This document shows, in pieces, positions 1 through 9,060 of a stretch of 64,000 bases of DNA. Origin of the DNA: Methanobrevibacter ruminantium (lineage in GTDB: Archaea > Methanobacteriota > Methanobacteria > Methanobacteriales > Methanobacteriaceae); contig SFKZ01000004.1 of assembly GCA_004553595.1 (NCBI GenBank), positions 79,410 through 143,409 on the forward strand, given 5' to 3'. Position 1 is the first letter of the stretch; each line of letters starts with the position of its first letter. The translations under genes were made by a program, and so were the position numbers. Under the pieces are notes generated by a model, which saw nothing but the letters and a program-made list of their open reading frames with translations, did not search any database and was not told where the DNA came from.

Positions 1-139
1 TCACATGAAAATAATTAATAATAAAAATAATCGATTAATGAAATAAAAATTGTTAAAATACAATTAAATATTGGTCTTTTTAAAATAAATAGATTATTAT
101 AAAAAATTTCATAGAAAAAATAGTTAAAAAAACTAAAAA

Positions 140-197
140 AAAGCAATGCGTAAAAAAAAAAAATAAGTAAAAAAAGTAAGATAGGAAAAAATCCTAT
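140..197 (-). terminator. Putative hairpin/T-run terminator of nifB
   Basis: A 6-bp perfect inverted repeat, ATAGGA (181-186) and TCCTAT (192-197), with an all-A loop on the plus strand, begins 18 nt after the nifB stop. Read leftwards it is followed by several long T-runs. This resembles an intrinsic terminator. Archaeal termination normally needs only the T-run, so the role of the hairpin is inferred. Confidence 0.55.
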
Positions 198-215
198 TTA
201 AATAAATTTAATCAC

Positions 216-1106
216 TTAGAAGTGAGACTGAGGAGCATTTCCTAAATGATGGTCTTCGTGTTTCTTACCAGGAATTCCATAAGCGTCTGCTCTACATTGA
301 GTGCATGCTCTGAATACTGGAAGATACTCTTCAACATCACTACGTGCCTTTTCAATCTCTCCACATCCAGGTCTTGGATAATCAGCCATCTTGTTTAATG
401 GAATGAGTGGGAGAACATTCACTAAGTCTGCACCGCATTCTTTTACTGTTTTAGCGATTTCCACAATATGCTCATCATTCAATCCAGGAATAAGAACAAT
501 GTTGACTTTTACAACTACACCAAGATCAGTGATTTTCTTGATTCCTTCCAATTGGTTTCTGGAGAGAATTTCAGCTGCTTCAAGTCCTTTGTATGCTTTG
601 CCTTCATAGACAATGAATCCATTGATATCCTTTAGGATTTCAGGATCAACAGCATTCACTGTAACAGTTACAGTATTTACTCCAAGCTCCGCAATTCTTT
701 CAGCATACTTAGGAAGCAAAAGACCATTTGTACTCATACATTTAATTAAATCAGGCTTTGCTTCATTAATTTTTTCAAAGAACTCAAAAGTAGCTTCATT
801 AGCTAATGAATCTCCAGGACCTGCAACACCAACAACAGTGATTGCACTGTCTTCAGTTACATTCAATACATGTTCCACTGCAGCGTCTGCATCCATAATG
901 GAACCTGCAACTCCCGGCCTATCCTCTTCAGTATTAATTGATCTTATACAGAAATTACATCCAATATTACATTTAGGAGCAATAGGTACGTGAACTCTTC
1001 CTACCTTATCATGCAATTTTTCATTATAGCATGGATGCACTTTTGTAATGTGTGCAAATTTTGCACCTTTATGACTTCCTCCACAAGTTAAATCTTTTTT
1101 AGTCAT
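216..1106 (-). CDS. nifB: NifB-type radical SAM protein (Fe-S-C cluster, NifB-co synthesis)
   Basis: 296 aa, the short stand-alone archaeal NifB form without a NifX-like C-terminal domain. Residues 24-28 read HPCYN and the radical SAM motif CX3CX2C lies at Cys46, Cys50 and Cys53 (CNIGCNFC). A second Cys pair, CTQC at about 268-271, and a His-rich end follow. In this family two [4Fe-4S] clusters are fused with a SAM-derived carbide to give the [8Fe-9S-C] L-cluster (NifB-co). The start is ATG behind GAGGTAA. No nifHDK or nifEN is present in the window. The gene lies 386 bp behind mmp17 on the same strand, which suggests a link to MCR activation rather than, or as well as, nitrogen fixation. The family call is firm; the role is inferred. 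Confidence 0.93.
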   Translation of the reverse strand: MTKKDLTCGGSHKGAKFAHITKVHPCYNEKLHDKVGRVHVPIAPKCNIGCNFCIRSINTEEDRPGVAGSIMDADAAVEHVLNVTEDSAITVVGVAGPGDSLANEATFEFFEKINEAKPDLIKCMSTNGLLLPKYAERIAELGVNTVTVTVNAVDPEILKDINGFIVYEGKAYKGLEAAEILSRNQLEGIKKITDLGVVVKVNIVLIPGLNDEHIVEIAKTVKECGADLVNVLPLIPLNKMADYPRPGCGEIEKARSDVEEYLPVFRACTQCRADAYGIPGKKHEDHHLGNAPQSHF

Positions 1107-1451
1107 AGTATTACCTCAACACAATATTTTAATCATTATAATCATTTTAATTAATTTATTCTTTAATTAACTTATCATTAAATTAATAGTCATTAATTAA
1201 ATTAATTTTTTCTCCAATTTTAATTTATCCCATTACAATTAACAAAATTCATTCGTTAAATTCATTCGTTTAAGGTTAAACTTATAACTATTGTTATTAA
1301 CAATATATTATTTAAAGCTTCCTATTTGTTTCTAACATATACGAACAAACTATTGAAAATTACGAACCGTTTTAAAAAATCAATGAAAAATTGGACAAAA
1401 AATTAAAACAACATTATAAAATGAAAATTTAATGATTTAAAAAAATAAATA
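1107..1451 (-). promoter_or_regulatory. nifB upstream region with tandem 13-bp direct repeat
   Basis: AT-rich gap without a gene. It holds two exactly abutting copies of AAATTCATTCGTT at 1245-1270, about 140 bp upstream of the nifB start, and two similar TACGAAC words near 1339 and 1360. The repeat is a candidate operator or regulator site. I do not see the GGAA-N6-TTCC NrpR operator known from other methanogens. Function is inferred from position only. Confidence 0.35.
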
Positions 1452-1475
1452 GATTAAATCTAAAAAGATTTAATC
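1452..1475 (-). terminator. Perfect 10-bp hairpin after mmp17
   Basis: GATTAAATCT (1452-1461), loop AAAA, AGATTTAATC (1466-1475) form a perfect 10-bp stem 17 nt past the mmp17 stop. A T-run follows in the leftward transcript. It marks the likely end of the mmp3-6-5-15-17 transcript and argues that nifB has its own promoter, unless readthrough occurs. Confidence 0.6.
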
Positions 1476-1492
1476 AATTATGCGAACTAAAT

Positions 1493-2059
1493 TTAATCCC
1501 AAGTCTTAGGAGTGTTCAATTCTACAATATATCCTTCAGCCTTTTCAACCCATTCATCTTTTATGAGCTCATCAGTAGCTATGACAGAAACTATATCGTC
1601 ACGGGAAATATCCTTCATTATCTTGAATCCCTCAGGAACTATTCTGAATATTGCATCATAGATTCTTCTCTTAAGGTTTTCATGAGGATCATCCACTACC
1701 AAATCAGACACTTCATGCTCTCCTTTCATGTGAATGACATATCTGCTTGGCTGGTGAACGTTTTCCCTACCATTGGTCTTCCAAAGGGTTCTTAAGATAT
1801 TTGGAAGATAGTTTTCATCATCTATCAAAACAACAGTGGTGTCATCATCAGCTTCATAATTTACTTTAGCGACCTCCTTCAATGTAATCTGCTTGGAAGT
1901 CTTTCTCATCTTTATCGCTATGATGAAGCATACCTCATCTGGATTGACATAAGCTCTCATGTCATCAATGGAAGGTGGCAAGACCAAATCCTGCAATATT
2001 TGCCTGATGATCATATCGTAGACTTTTGCTCCTTCAGGGTCATTTGATTCAATATACAT
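1493..2059 (-). CDS. mmp17: Methanogenesis marker protein 17
   Basis: 188 aa, soluble, no membrane segment. It opens with MYIESNDPEGAKVYDMIIRQ, a conserved start of the Mmp17 family found only in methanogens and close relatives. Mmp17 has been reported, with McrC, Mmp3 and Mmp7, in the ATP-dependent MCR activation complex (component A3a) of Methanothermobacter. The start is ATG behind AAGTGAT. It is the last gene of the mmp3-mmp6-mmp5-mmp15-mmp17 operon. The biochemical role of the individual subunit is not known to me. Confidence 0.9.
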   Translation of the reverse strand: MYIESNDPEGAKVYDMIIRQILQDLVLPPSIDDMRAYVNPDEVCFIIAIKMRKTSKQITLKEVAKVNYEADDDTTVVLIDDENYLPNILRTLWKTNGRENVHQPSRYVIHMKGEHEVSDLVVDDPHENLKRRIYDAIFRIVPEGFKIMKDISRDDIVSVIATDELIKDEWVEKAEGYIVELNTPKTWD

Positions 2060-2108
2060 ATAATCACTTCTTTAAAAGAAATAGAAAAAAGCTTGTTTAA
2101 GCTTAAAT

Positions 2109-3344
2109 CTATTCATGTCTATTTCCCATACCAGATACAAGCAATGCTGCACCTACTGCGCCAATATGCTGTGAGTATTCAGGTACGATAACTTCAATTC
2201 CACCTAAAGTTTCACTTACCGCCTCAACAAGTCCTGAAATCAAACTGGTTCCTCCTACTTGGATTAAAGGTTCACGAATGTCAATTTCCTGCAATTGCTG
2301 TTCATAAACCTGTTCAGATACGGAGTGACATGCAGCAGCTGCTACGTCTGCTTTAGATCCCCCGGCAGCAAGAGTGGTAACCAAGTCTTGAATACCGAAT
2401 ACAATACAATAGGAGTTAAGCATAGCTTTTCTCCAATCACCTTGTACAGCAAGAGGTCCAAGTTCTGTAATATCTACATCTAACCTCCTTGAAGTCATGT
2501 CCAAGAATCTTCCGGATGCACCTGCACAGATACCACCCATAGTGAAGTTGTCCGGAATACCATTGTTTACGGTAATTACCTTGTTATCCATACCACCGAT
2601 ATCAAGTACTGTAGCTTCACCTTTTTGGCAATCAGCCAAGTATACTGCACCTTTTGCGTTTACAGACAATTCCTCTTGGATAAGTTCAGCTCCAAATTCC
2701 TGACCCATAGTGAATCTACCGTAACCGGTAGTTCCTATACCCTCAACATCTTCCCATTTGTAGCCAGTTCCTTCAAATGCTTCTGCAGCTGCAGTTTGAG
2801 CAGACGCAATGATATCTTTTGTGGAAGTCCAACCTGTACCAATAACCTTGTTGTTTTCCATAAGAACTGCTTTTGTAGTTGTTGAACCAGAGTCAAGCCC
2901 AAGGGTAAGGCCTTCTTGCTTTTCACGAGCAAGAATGCTTCTACGTGTAACAGTGGTAGCCAATGCTTCCATACGGATAAAGAGCTCATCCGCTTTAGTC
3001 CTTTCAGTAAAGGAATAAGTTACTACTGGAATGCGGGTATTGTTTTGAATGAAACGTCTAACTTCATTTCTGACCAATGCACCTTCTGCACATCTGAAAC
3101 AAGTTGCAATGAATACTGCATCAGGCTTGCATTTACCTTCTACAATGGACATTGCCCTTGCAATCATAAGCTTTAAGCTTGAACTTTGAGCAGAGAAACC
3201 GAATTTCTCATAAGCTTCATTAATGTAATCCAAATCAATTTCAGGAAGAATAATTTCTGCTCCAAATTTTAAAGCTGCCTTTTCAATTTCCTTTTGGATA
3301 CCACTGTATTCAGTACCACAGGAAACCAATGCAATCTGCACCAT
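2109..3344 (-). CDS. mmp15: Methanogenesis marker protein 15, BadF/HgdC-type ATPase
   Basis: 411 aa. Residues 1 to about 140 form a methanogen-specific N-terminal domain with a TCFRC cysteine pair near 81-85. From about 147 it is an ASKHA ATPase of the BadF/BadG/HgdC type: phosphate loop [13 protein letters not shown] near 148-160, CAGASGRF and SYCIVF supplying the two Cys that bind the bridging [4Fe-4S] cluster in activases of 2-hydroxyacyl-CoA dehydratases. This suggests ATP-driven low-potential electron transfer, a fitting activity for reductive activation of MCR Ni. I chose ATG at 3344 with GGAGG 7 nt upstream, rather than the start eight codons earlier. It follows the mmp5 stop by 1 nt. 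Confidence 0.9.
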   Translation of the reverse strand: MVQIALVSCGTEYSGIQKEIEKAALKFGAEIILPEIDLDYINEAYEKFGFSAQSSSLKLMIARAMSIVEGKCKPDAVFIATCFRCAEGALVRNEVRRFIQNNTRIPVVTYSFTERTKADELFIRMEALATTVTRRSILAREKQEGLTLGLDSGSTTTKAVLMENNKVIGTGWTSTKDIIASAQTAAAEAFEGTGYKWEDVEGIGTTGYGRFTMGQEFGAELIQEELSVNAKGAVYLADCQKGEATVLDIGGMDNKVITVNNGIPDNFTMGGICAGASGRFLDMTSRRLDVDITELGPLAVQGDWRKAMLNSYCIVFGIQDLVTTLAAGGSKADVAAAACHSVSEQVYEQQLQEIDIREPLIQVGGTSLISGLVEAVSETLGGIEVIVPEYSQHIGAVGAALLVSGMGNRHE

Positions 3345-3345
3345 A

Positions 3346-3852
3346 TTATTTTCCTCCTTTATTTCCAATAGGTTCGCCTAAAACATCACTGTCTCCTTCA
3401 AGGTCTCCTCCGCCACCAGGCAAGGAATCAAGGAATTCCATGATTTGATTTACCATAAGCCTTGTTCCATCCTCATCATCAGGGTAAACCACTTCCAAGA
3501 CAGGTATGTCTTTTTTACGTAAACAGAAAATTGATAATTCATTTGTTCTTGCACATCCTACACAACCAAAACCAAATGGAGCTCCATCAACAATGATTGC
3601 TGCTTCTGCTGCATCTATAAGAGGTCCAATAATGGACATTCTTCCACGAACTCCTGAAGGCACTTCAATAGCTGCATACTTCAATCCGTTAATTGGATCT
3701 TCTTCTGTAATATTCATTGGAGGAGAATCAATCTCCGGATCCTTAATCTTTTGTCTAATTTGTTTTTGAAGAGCTAAAGGAGTGTGACCTTTTCTCTCAA
3801 TCAAGTCAGCTAGAACCAATGAATTTGGTGGATAAATAGCTACTTTTACCAT
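3346..3852 (-). CDS. mmp5: Methanogenesis marker protein 5
   Basis: 168 aa. It begins [20 protein letters not shown] and carries the family segments [16 protein letters not shown] and [13 protein letters not shown]; the CVGC pair could bind metal. It has no transmembrane segment. It is translationally coupled to mmp15 (stop and next start almost touch). A 13-bp hairpin lies between the mmp6 stop and this gene's GAGGATG ribosome binding site, so its translation or mRNA ends may be controlled separately. Function beyond methanogen restriction is unknown. Confidence 0.88.
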   Translation of the reverse strand: MVKVAIYPPNSLVLADLIERKGHTPLALQKQIRQKIKDPEIDSPPMNITEEDPINGLKYAAIEVPSGVRGRMSIIGPLIDAAEAAIIVDGAPFGFGCVGCARTNELSIFCLRKKDIPVLEVVYPDDEDGTRLMVNQIMEFLDSLPGGGGDLEGDSDVLGEPIGNKGGK

Positions 3853-3876
3853 AATATCATCCTCTTAATATAATCA

Positions 3877-3918
3877 AAGAAAACTTTTTGCAAACAATCC
3901 CATTTAAAAAGTTTTCTT
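3877..3918 (-). promoter_or_regulatory. 13-bp perfect intercistronic hairpin, mmp6-mmp5
   Basis: AAGAAAACTTTTT (3877-3889) and AAAAAGTTTTCTT (3906-3918) form a perfect 13-bp stem with a 16-nt loop. The right arm overlaps the mmp6 stop codon, and the mmp5 ribosome binding site lies about 12 nt beyond the left arm. It could be an RNA processing or stabilising element, or a partial terminator inside the operon. Confidence 0.6.
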
Positions 3919-4399
3919 ATTGTTTATCATCCTCTCTTTTATTTTCTTCTTCTTCTAAAATCTCTTTGAAGTAATCAACAGAAACAGGTTCCTTTTTCTC
4001 AATTACAACTTCCTTAGGATTCTTTAAAGCTTCTCCCACATAATCAAGAATTCTGAATTCCTTTTCCATTTGGTGGAAACCTTCTCTTGGTCCGTATCTG
4101 TGACCTCTACATCTTCTTGGGTCACCAGGAGCAAAACCTCTTTCCTTTGTAAAAATTCCATAAGGGTCTAATTTACGGAGCTCACGAATAGCTTCTCTCA
4201 CATATTCATCCTTTCCACTAATCATAGCCCCATAACAAGTCCATTTGATTGTAATAGGCAAATTCAACATATGAAGGAAGTTCACTACTTCACTTTCACT
4301 TACATTTGCCTTTGAACTTAAAATGATCATCCTTGTTGAAACTTCTGGATCCATATCCTCTTTACCTAAATCTGGAGTTATACATAAATTTGCAGGCAT
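3917..4399 (-). CDS. mmp6: Methanogenesis marker protein 6
   Basis: 160 aa, soluble. Family landmarks are visible: CYGAMISG near residue 56, [18 protein letters not shown] near 85-102 and the following [12 protein letters not shown] stretch. The C-terminus is highly charged (Glu/Lys). I chose ATG at 4399, spaced 7 nt from AGGAGG; the ATG two codons earlier is too close to it. It lies 11 nt after the mmp3 stop. Specific function is unknown; the conserved grouping with mmp3, 5, 15 and 17 suggests MCR activation or maturation. Confidence 0.88.
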   Translation of the reverse strand: MPANLCITPDLGKEDMDPEVSTRMIILSSKANVSESEVVNFLHMLNLPITIKWTCYGAMISGKDEYVREAIRELRKLDPYGIFTKERGFAPGDPRRCRGHRYGPREGFHQMEKEFRILDYVGEALKNPKEVVIEKKEPVSVDYFKEILEEEENKREDDKQ

Positions 4400-4410
4400 A
4401 ATCATTCCTC

Positions 4411-5964
4411 CTATTCCTCATCCTCGTATACTTCATGAATATAAAGAGTGCTTCCATCTTTAAGCTTGTTCAAGCCTTCAATGTTTCCAACAACTTCACC
4501 AACAACGTTTGTAGCTGAGAACGGTTCACCAGTAGGTCCGAAATCAGTGGTGTCAATGGTCCTTATACCAACAAGTCCCACATTCTTCTTGGACATGTTG
4601 GTTACACCTATCTCTCCAGCTTTCATAATGTCAGTTGGATTGTTTTCAGGAATAAGTCCCTTGGATTCATTATTGTCACCATTGAACATGAACATGTTCA
4701 TGTCAGGAACAGCAAAGTAAACCTTTAATGTTCCAACAGGCTTTTCTGCAAGACCAGTTATTTTCTCAAGATACCATCTGGTTCTTGGAGCCTTATCGGT
4801 TAACTTGACTTTTAAGAGTTCATCACTTGCAATACCCAAGGTAGTCACTTCACCAGCTTCAAGGATGCCAACAGTGCTTTCAGGTTCCTGAGTCACGACA
4901 ATTGCATTATCATCCTCATTACCTGTTTTGATATGCTTGATACCTAATGACTCAAGTTTTTCTTCTGCCTCTTTTTGAGTCATCATCATAAGCATGATTC
5001 TATCAGGACTGCTCCTTACAGTAATGAAATCTCCCTCTTTTGCTATGTCAAACAATTCCATACCTTGCTTGACGGTAGCCAAATTGGTGTGGGTTTCAGC
5101 CCTTACTCTGTCTTCTCTATAAATGTAAACCCTACCTTTACCGAATCCATCATTTCTCAAGGTAACTGTTCCCCTTTTACGTTCAGTGATTTCTTCCTTC
5201 TCTTTGGTTAAACCTGTGAGCTCATAGAAACCTACAAATGAGTTGGATTCGAAGCTAACTTCAATCTTGTCGTTCCTAATAAGTGAGAACAAGTGTTCAA
5301 CAGATTTAGGGGAATTGAAGTTAGGTTCAAAAAGAACATAGGTGAACAATTGATTTCCTTCCTCTAAAACCTCGTCCAAATTGGAACCTCCAGTACTCTC
5401 TCTAACGGTACTTCGCTCAATTACAGGTTCAATAGCTAGGATTTCATCATCACCAGTAAGCGAGAATAATGTTTTTCTTCCACCTATAACCCTTGCAAAG
5501 ACTCCACGGTCACTGTATTTTGGAACACCGTAAACGTTCTTGTGGTCATCCTTGACAAAGATTATGTGAGTGGCATCAGCAGAGAATCCAGATAAGCTAA
5601 TCAATACCTCATTATCGAAATATGCAAATTCATCATGTGAAGGTTCGAAATTAGAGCTTACAGGACCTATAGCCACTTCATTAGATGTTTCCCAACGAAC
5701 ATTATTAGAGATAAACTGAGAATAGTTTTCCTTGAAGAAATCAGTTAAAGGTTGTGATTTTTCAGAAACTTCCAATTCAATGAGAATACTTCCCTTAGGT
5801 GTTTTGATCTTATACTTGAGAATGTTGCTTTGTATTTCGCTTTCTCCCTTGATAAGACAAACGATACTTCCTTTCTTGTAAGGAGCATTTGAAATTTCAA
5901 TTGCATCCTTAATGGTAGAACCTTCAGGAATATCCGCATCTTCTCCATTAATTTTAATTAACAT
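4411..5964 (-). CDS. mmp3: Methanogenesis marker protein 3 (UPF0288 type), MCR activation factor
   Basis: 517 aa, first gene of the operon. Residues 1 to about 75 look like a ubiquitin-like ThiS/MoaD or TGS-type fold ([20 protein letters not shown]). The rest holds the methanogen-specific Mmp3 region, ending with [15 protein letters not shown] and a peptidyl-prolyl-isomerase-like strand pattern. Mmp3 is a reported subunit of the ATP-dependent MCR activation complex. The start is ATG behind GAGG. The 270 bp upstream is AT-rich and should hold the operon promoter; I cannot single out one TATA box. Confidence 0.9.
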   Translation of the reverse strand: MLIKINGEDADIPEGSTIKDAIEISNAPYKKGSIVCLIKGESEIQSNILKYKIKTPKGSILIELEVSEKSQPLTDFFKENYSQFISNNVRWETSNEVAIGPVSSNFEPSHDEFAYFDNEVLISLSGFSADATHIIFVKDDHKNVYGVPKYSDRGVFARVIGGRKTLFSLTGDDEILAIEPVIERSTVRESTGGSNLDEVLEEGNQLFTYVLFEPNFNSPKSVEHLFSLIRNDKIEVSFESNSFVGFYELTGLTKEKEEITERKRGTVTLRNDGFGKGRVYIYREDRVRAETHTNLATVKQGMELFDIAKEGDFITVRSSPDRIMLMMMTQKEAEEKLESLGIKHIKTGNEDDNAIVVTQEPESTVGILEAGEVTTLGIASDELLKVKLTDKAPRTRWYLEKITGLAEKPVGTLKVYFAVPDMNMFMFNGDNNESKGLIPENNPTDIMKAGEIGVTNMSKKNVGLVGIRTIDTTDFGPTGEPFSATNVVGEVVGNIEGLNKLKDGSTLYIHEVYEDEE

Positions 5965-6235
5965 AGGCTTGCCTCTTTATTTATAAAATAATAATTATTA
6001 TCTAAAGTTAAAATTTGACAATATTATAAAATGAGAGTAAATTCAAAATTAAAAAATACCTCAATTTTATAAATTAAATATATTTATATTATTAATAATA
6101 TAAAATAGTTTTTAAATTAATTTTAATAATAAAAATAGTACAATGAATATTAAAAATCATATTTAAAAAATGAAATAAAAAAAGAACTAAAAATAATAAT
6201 AATTTTTTAGAAAAATAGGAAAAAGTAAATTCTAT

Positions 6236-6919
6236 CTATTCATAGAATTTACCTAAGAAATCTTTCATTCTTTGGTTGTCTGATGAGAATACTTCTTCAG
6301 GTGCTCCTTGCTCTACAATGACTCCACCATCCATGAAAATGATGGTATCAGACACATTACGAGCAAAGTTCATCTCGTGAGTTACAATTACCATTGTCAT
6401 ATGCTCTGCAGCCAAATCCTTGATTACCTGCAAGATCTCACCTGTAAGCTCTGGGTCAAGTGCAGAAGTAGGCTCATCAAAGAAGAGAATATCCGGATCC
6501 ATACAAAGTGCTCTTGCAATGGATACCCTTTGCTGCTGTCCACCAGAGAGTTCAGAAGGATAAGCATCTTCCTTATCTTCAAGACCCATCTTTTTTAGCA
6601 AGTCTTTTGCATGAGCATAAACCTCATCCTTGTCTCTTTTTTGAACCCTTATAGGAGCATTTGCAATATTCTTCATTACAGAATGATGAGGGAACAAGTT
6701 GAAGTTCTGGAACACTAAACCGAATGTTCCATCAAAATTGATTTCCCCACTATCCTCAGTCTCCAAATCAGTAATGCATCTAAGCAATGTGGATTTACCT
6801 GATCCAGAAGGACCAATAATGGATAATACTTCTCCCTTTTCAACATTGAAAGAGATATCCTTTAAAACTACATTGTCACCGAAACTTTTCTTTAGATTTT
6901 TAACTTCCAATAAACTCAT
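6236..6919 (-). CDS. Polar amino acid ABC transporter, ATP-binding protein
   Basis: 227 aa ABC ATPase of the GlnQ/HisP type. It has Walker [10 protein letters not shown] (about 36-44), Q-loop [11 protein letters not shown], signature LSGGQQQR, Walker B ILFFDEP and switch His in VIVTHEM. It lies 15 nt behind the permease gene; with the upstream solute-binding gene this makes a complete three-part importer. Substrate is a polar amino acid or similar, not more exactly known. The family is normally 240-250 aa, so this copy is slightly short before the signature. Confidence 0.93.
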   Translation of the reverse strand: MSLLEVKNLKKSFGDNVVLKDISFNVEKGEVLSIIGPSGSGKSTLLRCITDLETEDSGEINFDGTFGLVFQNFNLFPHHSVMKNIANAPIRVQKRDKDEVYAHAKDLLKKMGLEDKEDAYPSELSGGQQQRVSIARALCMDPDILFFDEPTSALDPELTGEILQVIKDLAAEHMTMVIVTHEMNFARNVSDTIIFMDGGVIVEQGAPEEVFSSDNQRMKDFLGKFYE

Positions 6920-6934
6920 GATATCTCTCCAATT

Positions 6935-7588
6935 TTATGTATCGTAATAATCCAATCTCTTTTCAAAGCGTTCCATTACAAATGCCACGAATGCATTGAA
7001 TACATAATAGAAACCACCTGCAATCAGCAATGCTGAAATGGATGCTTCAGCTGCTGCAATCTGTTTTGCAACAGTGAACATTTCTGGAATTGCAAGAACA
7101 AATGAAAGAGATGTATCCTTTACCAAAGTAATGACCTCATTTGTAATTGAAGGAAGCACAATCTTGATTACTTGTGGTAAGATAATGATAAAGAATGTCT
7201 CTAATCTATTATAACCTAATACTTGTGCAGCTTCATACTGGCCATTTGGAATGGATTCGATTCCACCACGGAAAATCTCTGCAAAGTATGCCGCATAGTT
7301 GATGGTGAATGCAATGATAACTGCAATCATCCTGAATTCCCTTGAAAGAGTCATACCGAATATATAGTATGGTCCAAAGAACACCACAATCAATTGCAGC
7401 ATCAATGGAGTACCTCTCATAATTGAAATATAAGCTTTCATAAACCATTGCAATGGCTTAAAACTGCTCATTCTTCCAGCGGCCACTACAAGACCTAATG
7501 GAATGGAAAAGAGTAAAGTAAGCAAGAATATTTCAATGGAAGTACCCATACCCCACATCAATTCTTCAATAATTTTACTTAATAACAT
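6935..7588 (-). CDS. Polar amino acid ABC transporter, permease
   Basis: 217 aa, integral membrane protein with about five hydrophobic segments. The HisMQ/GlnP family EAA-type motif is seen in EIFRGGIESIPNGQYEAAQVLGYN (about 102-125), and SIMRGTPLMLQLIVVFFG is the usual segment after the first helices. It probably forms a homodimer that works with the ATPase just downstream. The start is ATG behind TTTGGAGAA. Confidence 0.93.
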   Translation of the reverse strand: MLLSKIIEELMWGMGTSIEIFLLTLLFSIPLGLVVAAGRMSSFKPLQWFMKAYISIMRGTPLMLQLIVVFFGPYYIFGMTLSREFRMIAVIIAFTINYAAYFAEIFRGGIESIPNGQYEAAQVLGYNRLETFFIIILPQVIKIVLPSITNEVITLVKDTSLSFVLAIPEMFTVAKQIAAAEASISALLIAGGFYYVFNAFVAFVMERFEKRLDYYDT

Positions 7589-7723
7589 TTAGAATTCTCC
7601 AAAATAAATATAAATCACTAATAAACTTAAATAAATTATTTAAATGAATTTAAACAGAAATAGGCTTTTTAAATAATTTATTTAAATTTACTAAATTTAC
7701 TGGATTTATAAAGAATAAAAAAA

Positions 7724-7753
7724 AGTTTATACATAATAAATTATGCATAAACT
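7724..7753 (-). terminator. Hairpin/T-run after the solute-binding gene
   Basis: A stem of 12 pairs with one mismatch (AGTTTAT-a-CATAA at 7724-7736 with TTATG-c-ATAAACT at 7741-7753) begins 14 nt after the stop and is followed leftwards by a run of eight T. It looks like an intrinsic terminator, or an attenuator that would make the binding-protein mRNA more abundant than that of the permease and ATPase. Confidence 0.55.
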
Positions 7754-7766
7754 AAGAATATATCAC

Positions 7767-8594
7767 TTATTTTTGAATAAGAGAACCTGGAACACCAAAT
7801 TCATCGTATTTTTGTGCAATTTTTGCAACGGTTCCGTCTTCAAACATTTCGTCTAAAGTAGCTTGGATTTGGTCTTTTAACTCATCATTACCTTTTTTGA
7901 AACCTACACCATATTGTTCAGAAGAGATTTCCTCATCTAATATTTTGTATTGGTCACTGCCTTTTTGGCTGATTTGGTATTGAGCTACACCAATATCGAT
8001 TGCAACTGCGTCACAAGCACCGGATTCTAAGTCCATGAATGCAGTGTTATAGTCAGCAATTTGAGTTAAGGAATCAAAGGTGTCTGCTAAAGGTTTTTGA
8101 TCTCCTTCAAGAGCTGCTAATGCAGAGGAATCTTTTTGGGTTTCTACGATTTTGCCTTCTAAGTCATCTAAATCGTTGATACCTGAATCAGCTTTTACAA
8201 CAATAACTTGTTTGTTGTCAATATATGGTTCAGACCAGGTGTAATCGTTTTCTCTACCGTTGATGGTAAATCCGTTCCAAATACAGTCGATAGAACCAGA
8301 GTCTAATTCACTGTCTTTAGCATCCCAATCTATTGGTTGTTTTACTAAAGTCCAGTTATTTCTGTCACAGACTTCTTGAGCTAAGTCTAAGTCAAATCCA
8401 ACATATTCCCCACTGTCATCTTTATATCCATATGGAGGGAATTCTGCGTCGAAACCAACAACTAAAGTGCTGTCATCGTTAACAGTAGCTGCTTCATCTC
8501 CACCTAAGAAATCAAAGAAACCTGCGCTGGAAGCACCGATTAATAAGAAGACTAATAATGCAGCTCCTAATATAATTCCTATTTTTTTATTCAT
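7767..8594 (-). CDS. Polar amino acid ABC transporter, substrate-binding protein
   Basis: 275 aa. Residues 1-24 form a signal or anchor helix without a lipobox Cys, so the protein is likely membrane-tethered or secreted. Residues from about 42 form a type II periplasmic-binding fold of the SBP_bac_3 family: LVVGFDAEFPPYGYKDDSGE at 44-63, GFDLDLAQEVC, and DCIWNGFTINGRE near the ligand Arg. First gene of the importer; 178 bp and a hairpin separate it from the permease gene. The start is ATG behind TTGGTG. Confidence 0.92.
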   Translation of the reverse strand: MNKKIGIILGAALLVFLLIGASSAGFFDFLGGDEAATVNDDSTLVVGFDAEFPPYGYKDDSGEYVGFDLDLAQEVCDRNNWTLVKQPIDWDAKDSELDSGSIDCIWNGFTINGRENDYTWSEPYIDNKQVIVVKADSGINDLDDLEGKIVETQKDSSALAALEGDQKPLADTFDSLTQIADYNTAFMDLESGACDAVAIDIGVAQYQISQKGSDQYKILDEEISSEQYGVGFKKGNDELKDQIQATLDEMFEDGTVAKIAQKYDEFGVPGSLIQK

Positions 8595-9060
8595 ATTTAC
8601 ACCAAATATTTTTAATTTATAATATATTATAAATTAGATAAATAAAAAAATCTAATCTACATATTTATTTAAGAAAATCATATTATATAAAATAGTGTCA
8701 TTTAATCAAAAAAATATTAAAAATAATGTCAAAAATGCAAGTTATGACAAATAAAAGCAAAAAATAATAAATATTGTTTAAGTTTTAATAAATTAGAGAA
8801 TGAATAATTTTTAATAAAAATTATAAAACAATATGATAAAATTTTTTAATAAAAATAGAAATTATAGTAAAAATTTGTTTCAAATCATTAAAACTAAGAA
8901 AAAAATTTAAAAAAATAAAATTTTAAAGGATTTTAAATCTAATAAAAAGAAAATAAAATACGAATAATAAGTTATACGTAAAATAAAGAACAATTAATAA
9001 AAATTATGAAAAAGTTAAAAAAGATGAAAATTAAAAAATTTGAAAAATGAAAAAATTAAT
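8595..9060. other. AT-rich intergenic region, no gene seen
   Basis: About 466 bp of very AT-rich sequence. It should contain the leftward promoter of the importer (right of 8594) and the T-rich 3' end of mmp2 (left of 9061). I see no RNA gene, no small reading frame with a ribosome binding site, and no long inverted repeat. Confidence 0.5.

Noticed and set aside
216..1106. A nitrogen fixation cluster
   Set aside because: Only nifB is present; nifH, nifD, nifK and nifE/N are missing from the window, so diazotrophy cannot be claimed.
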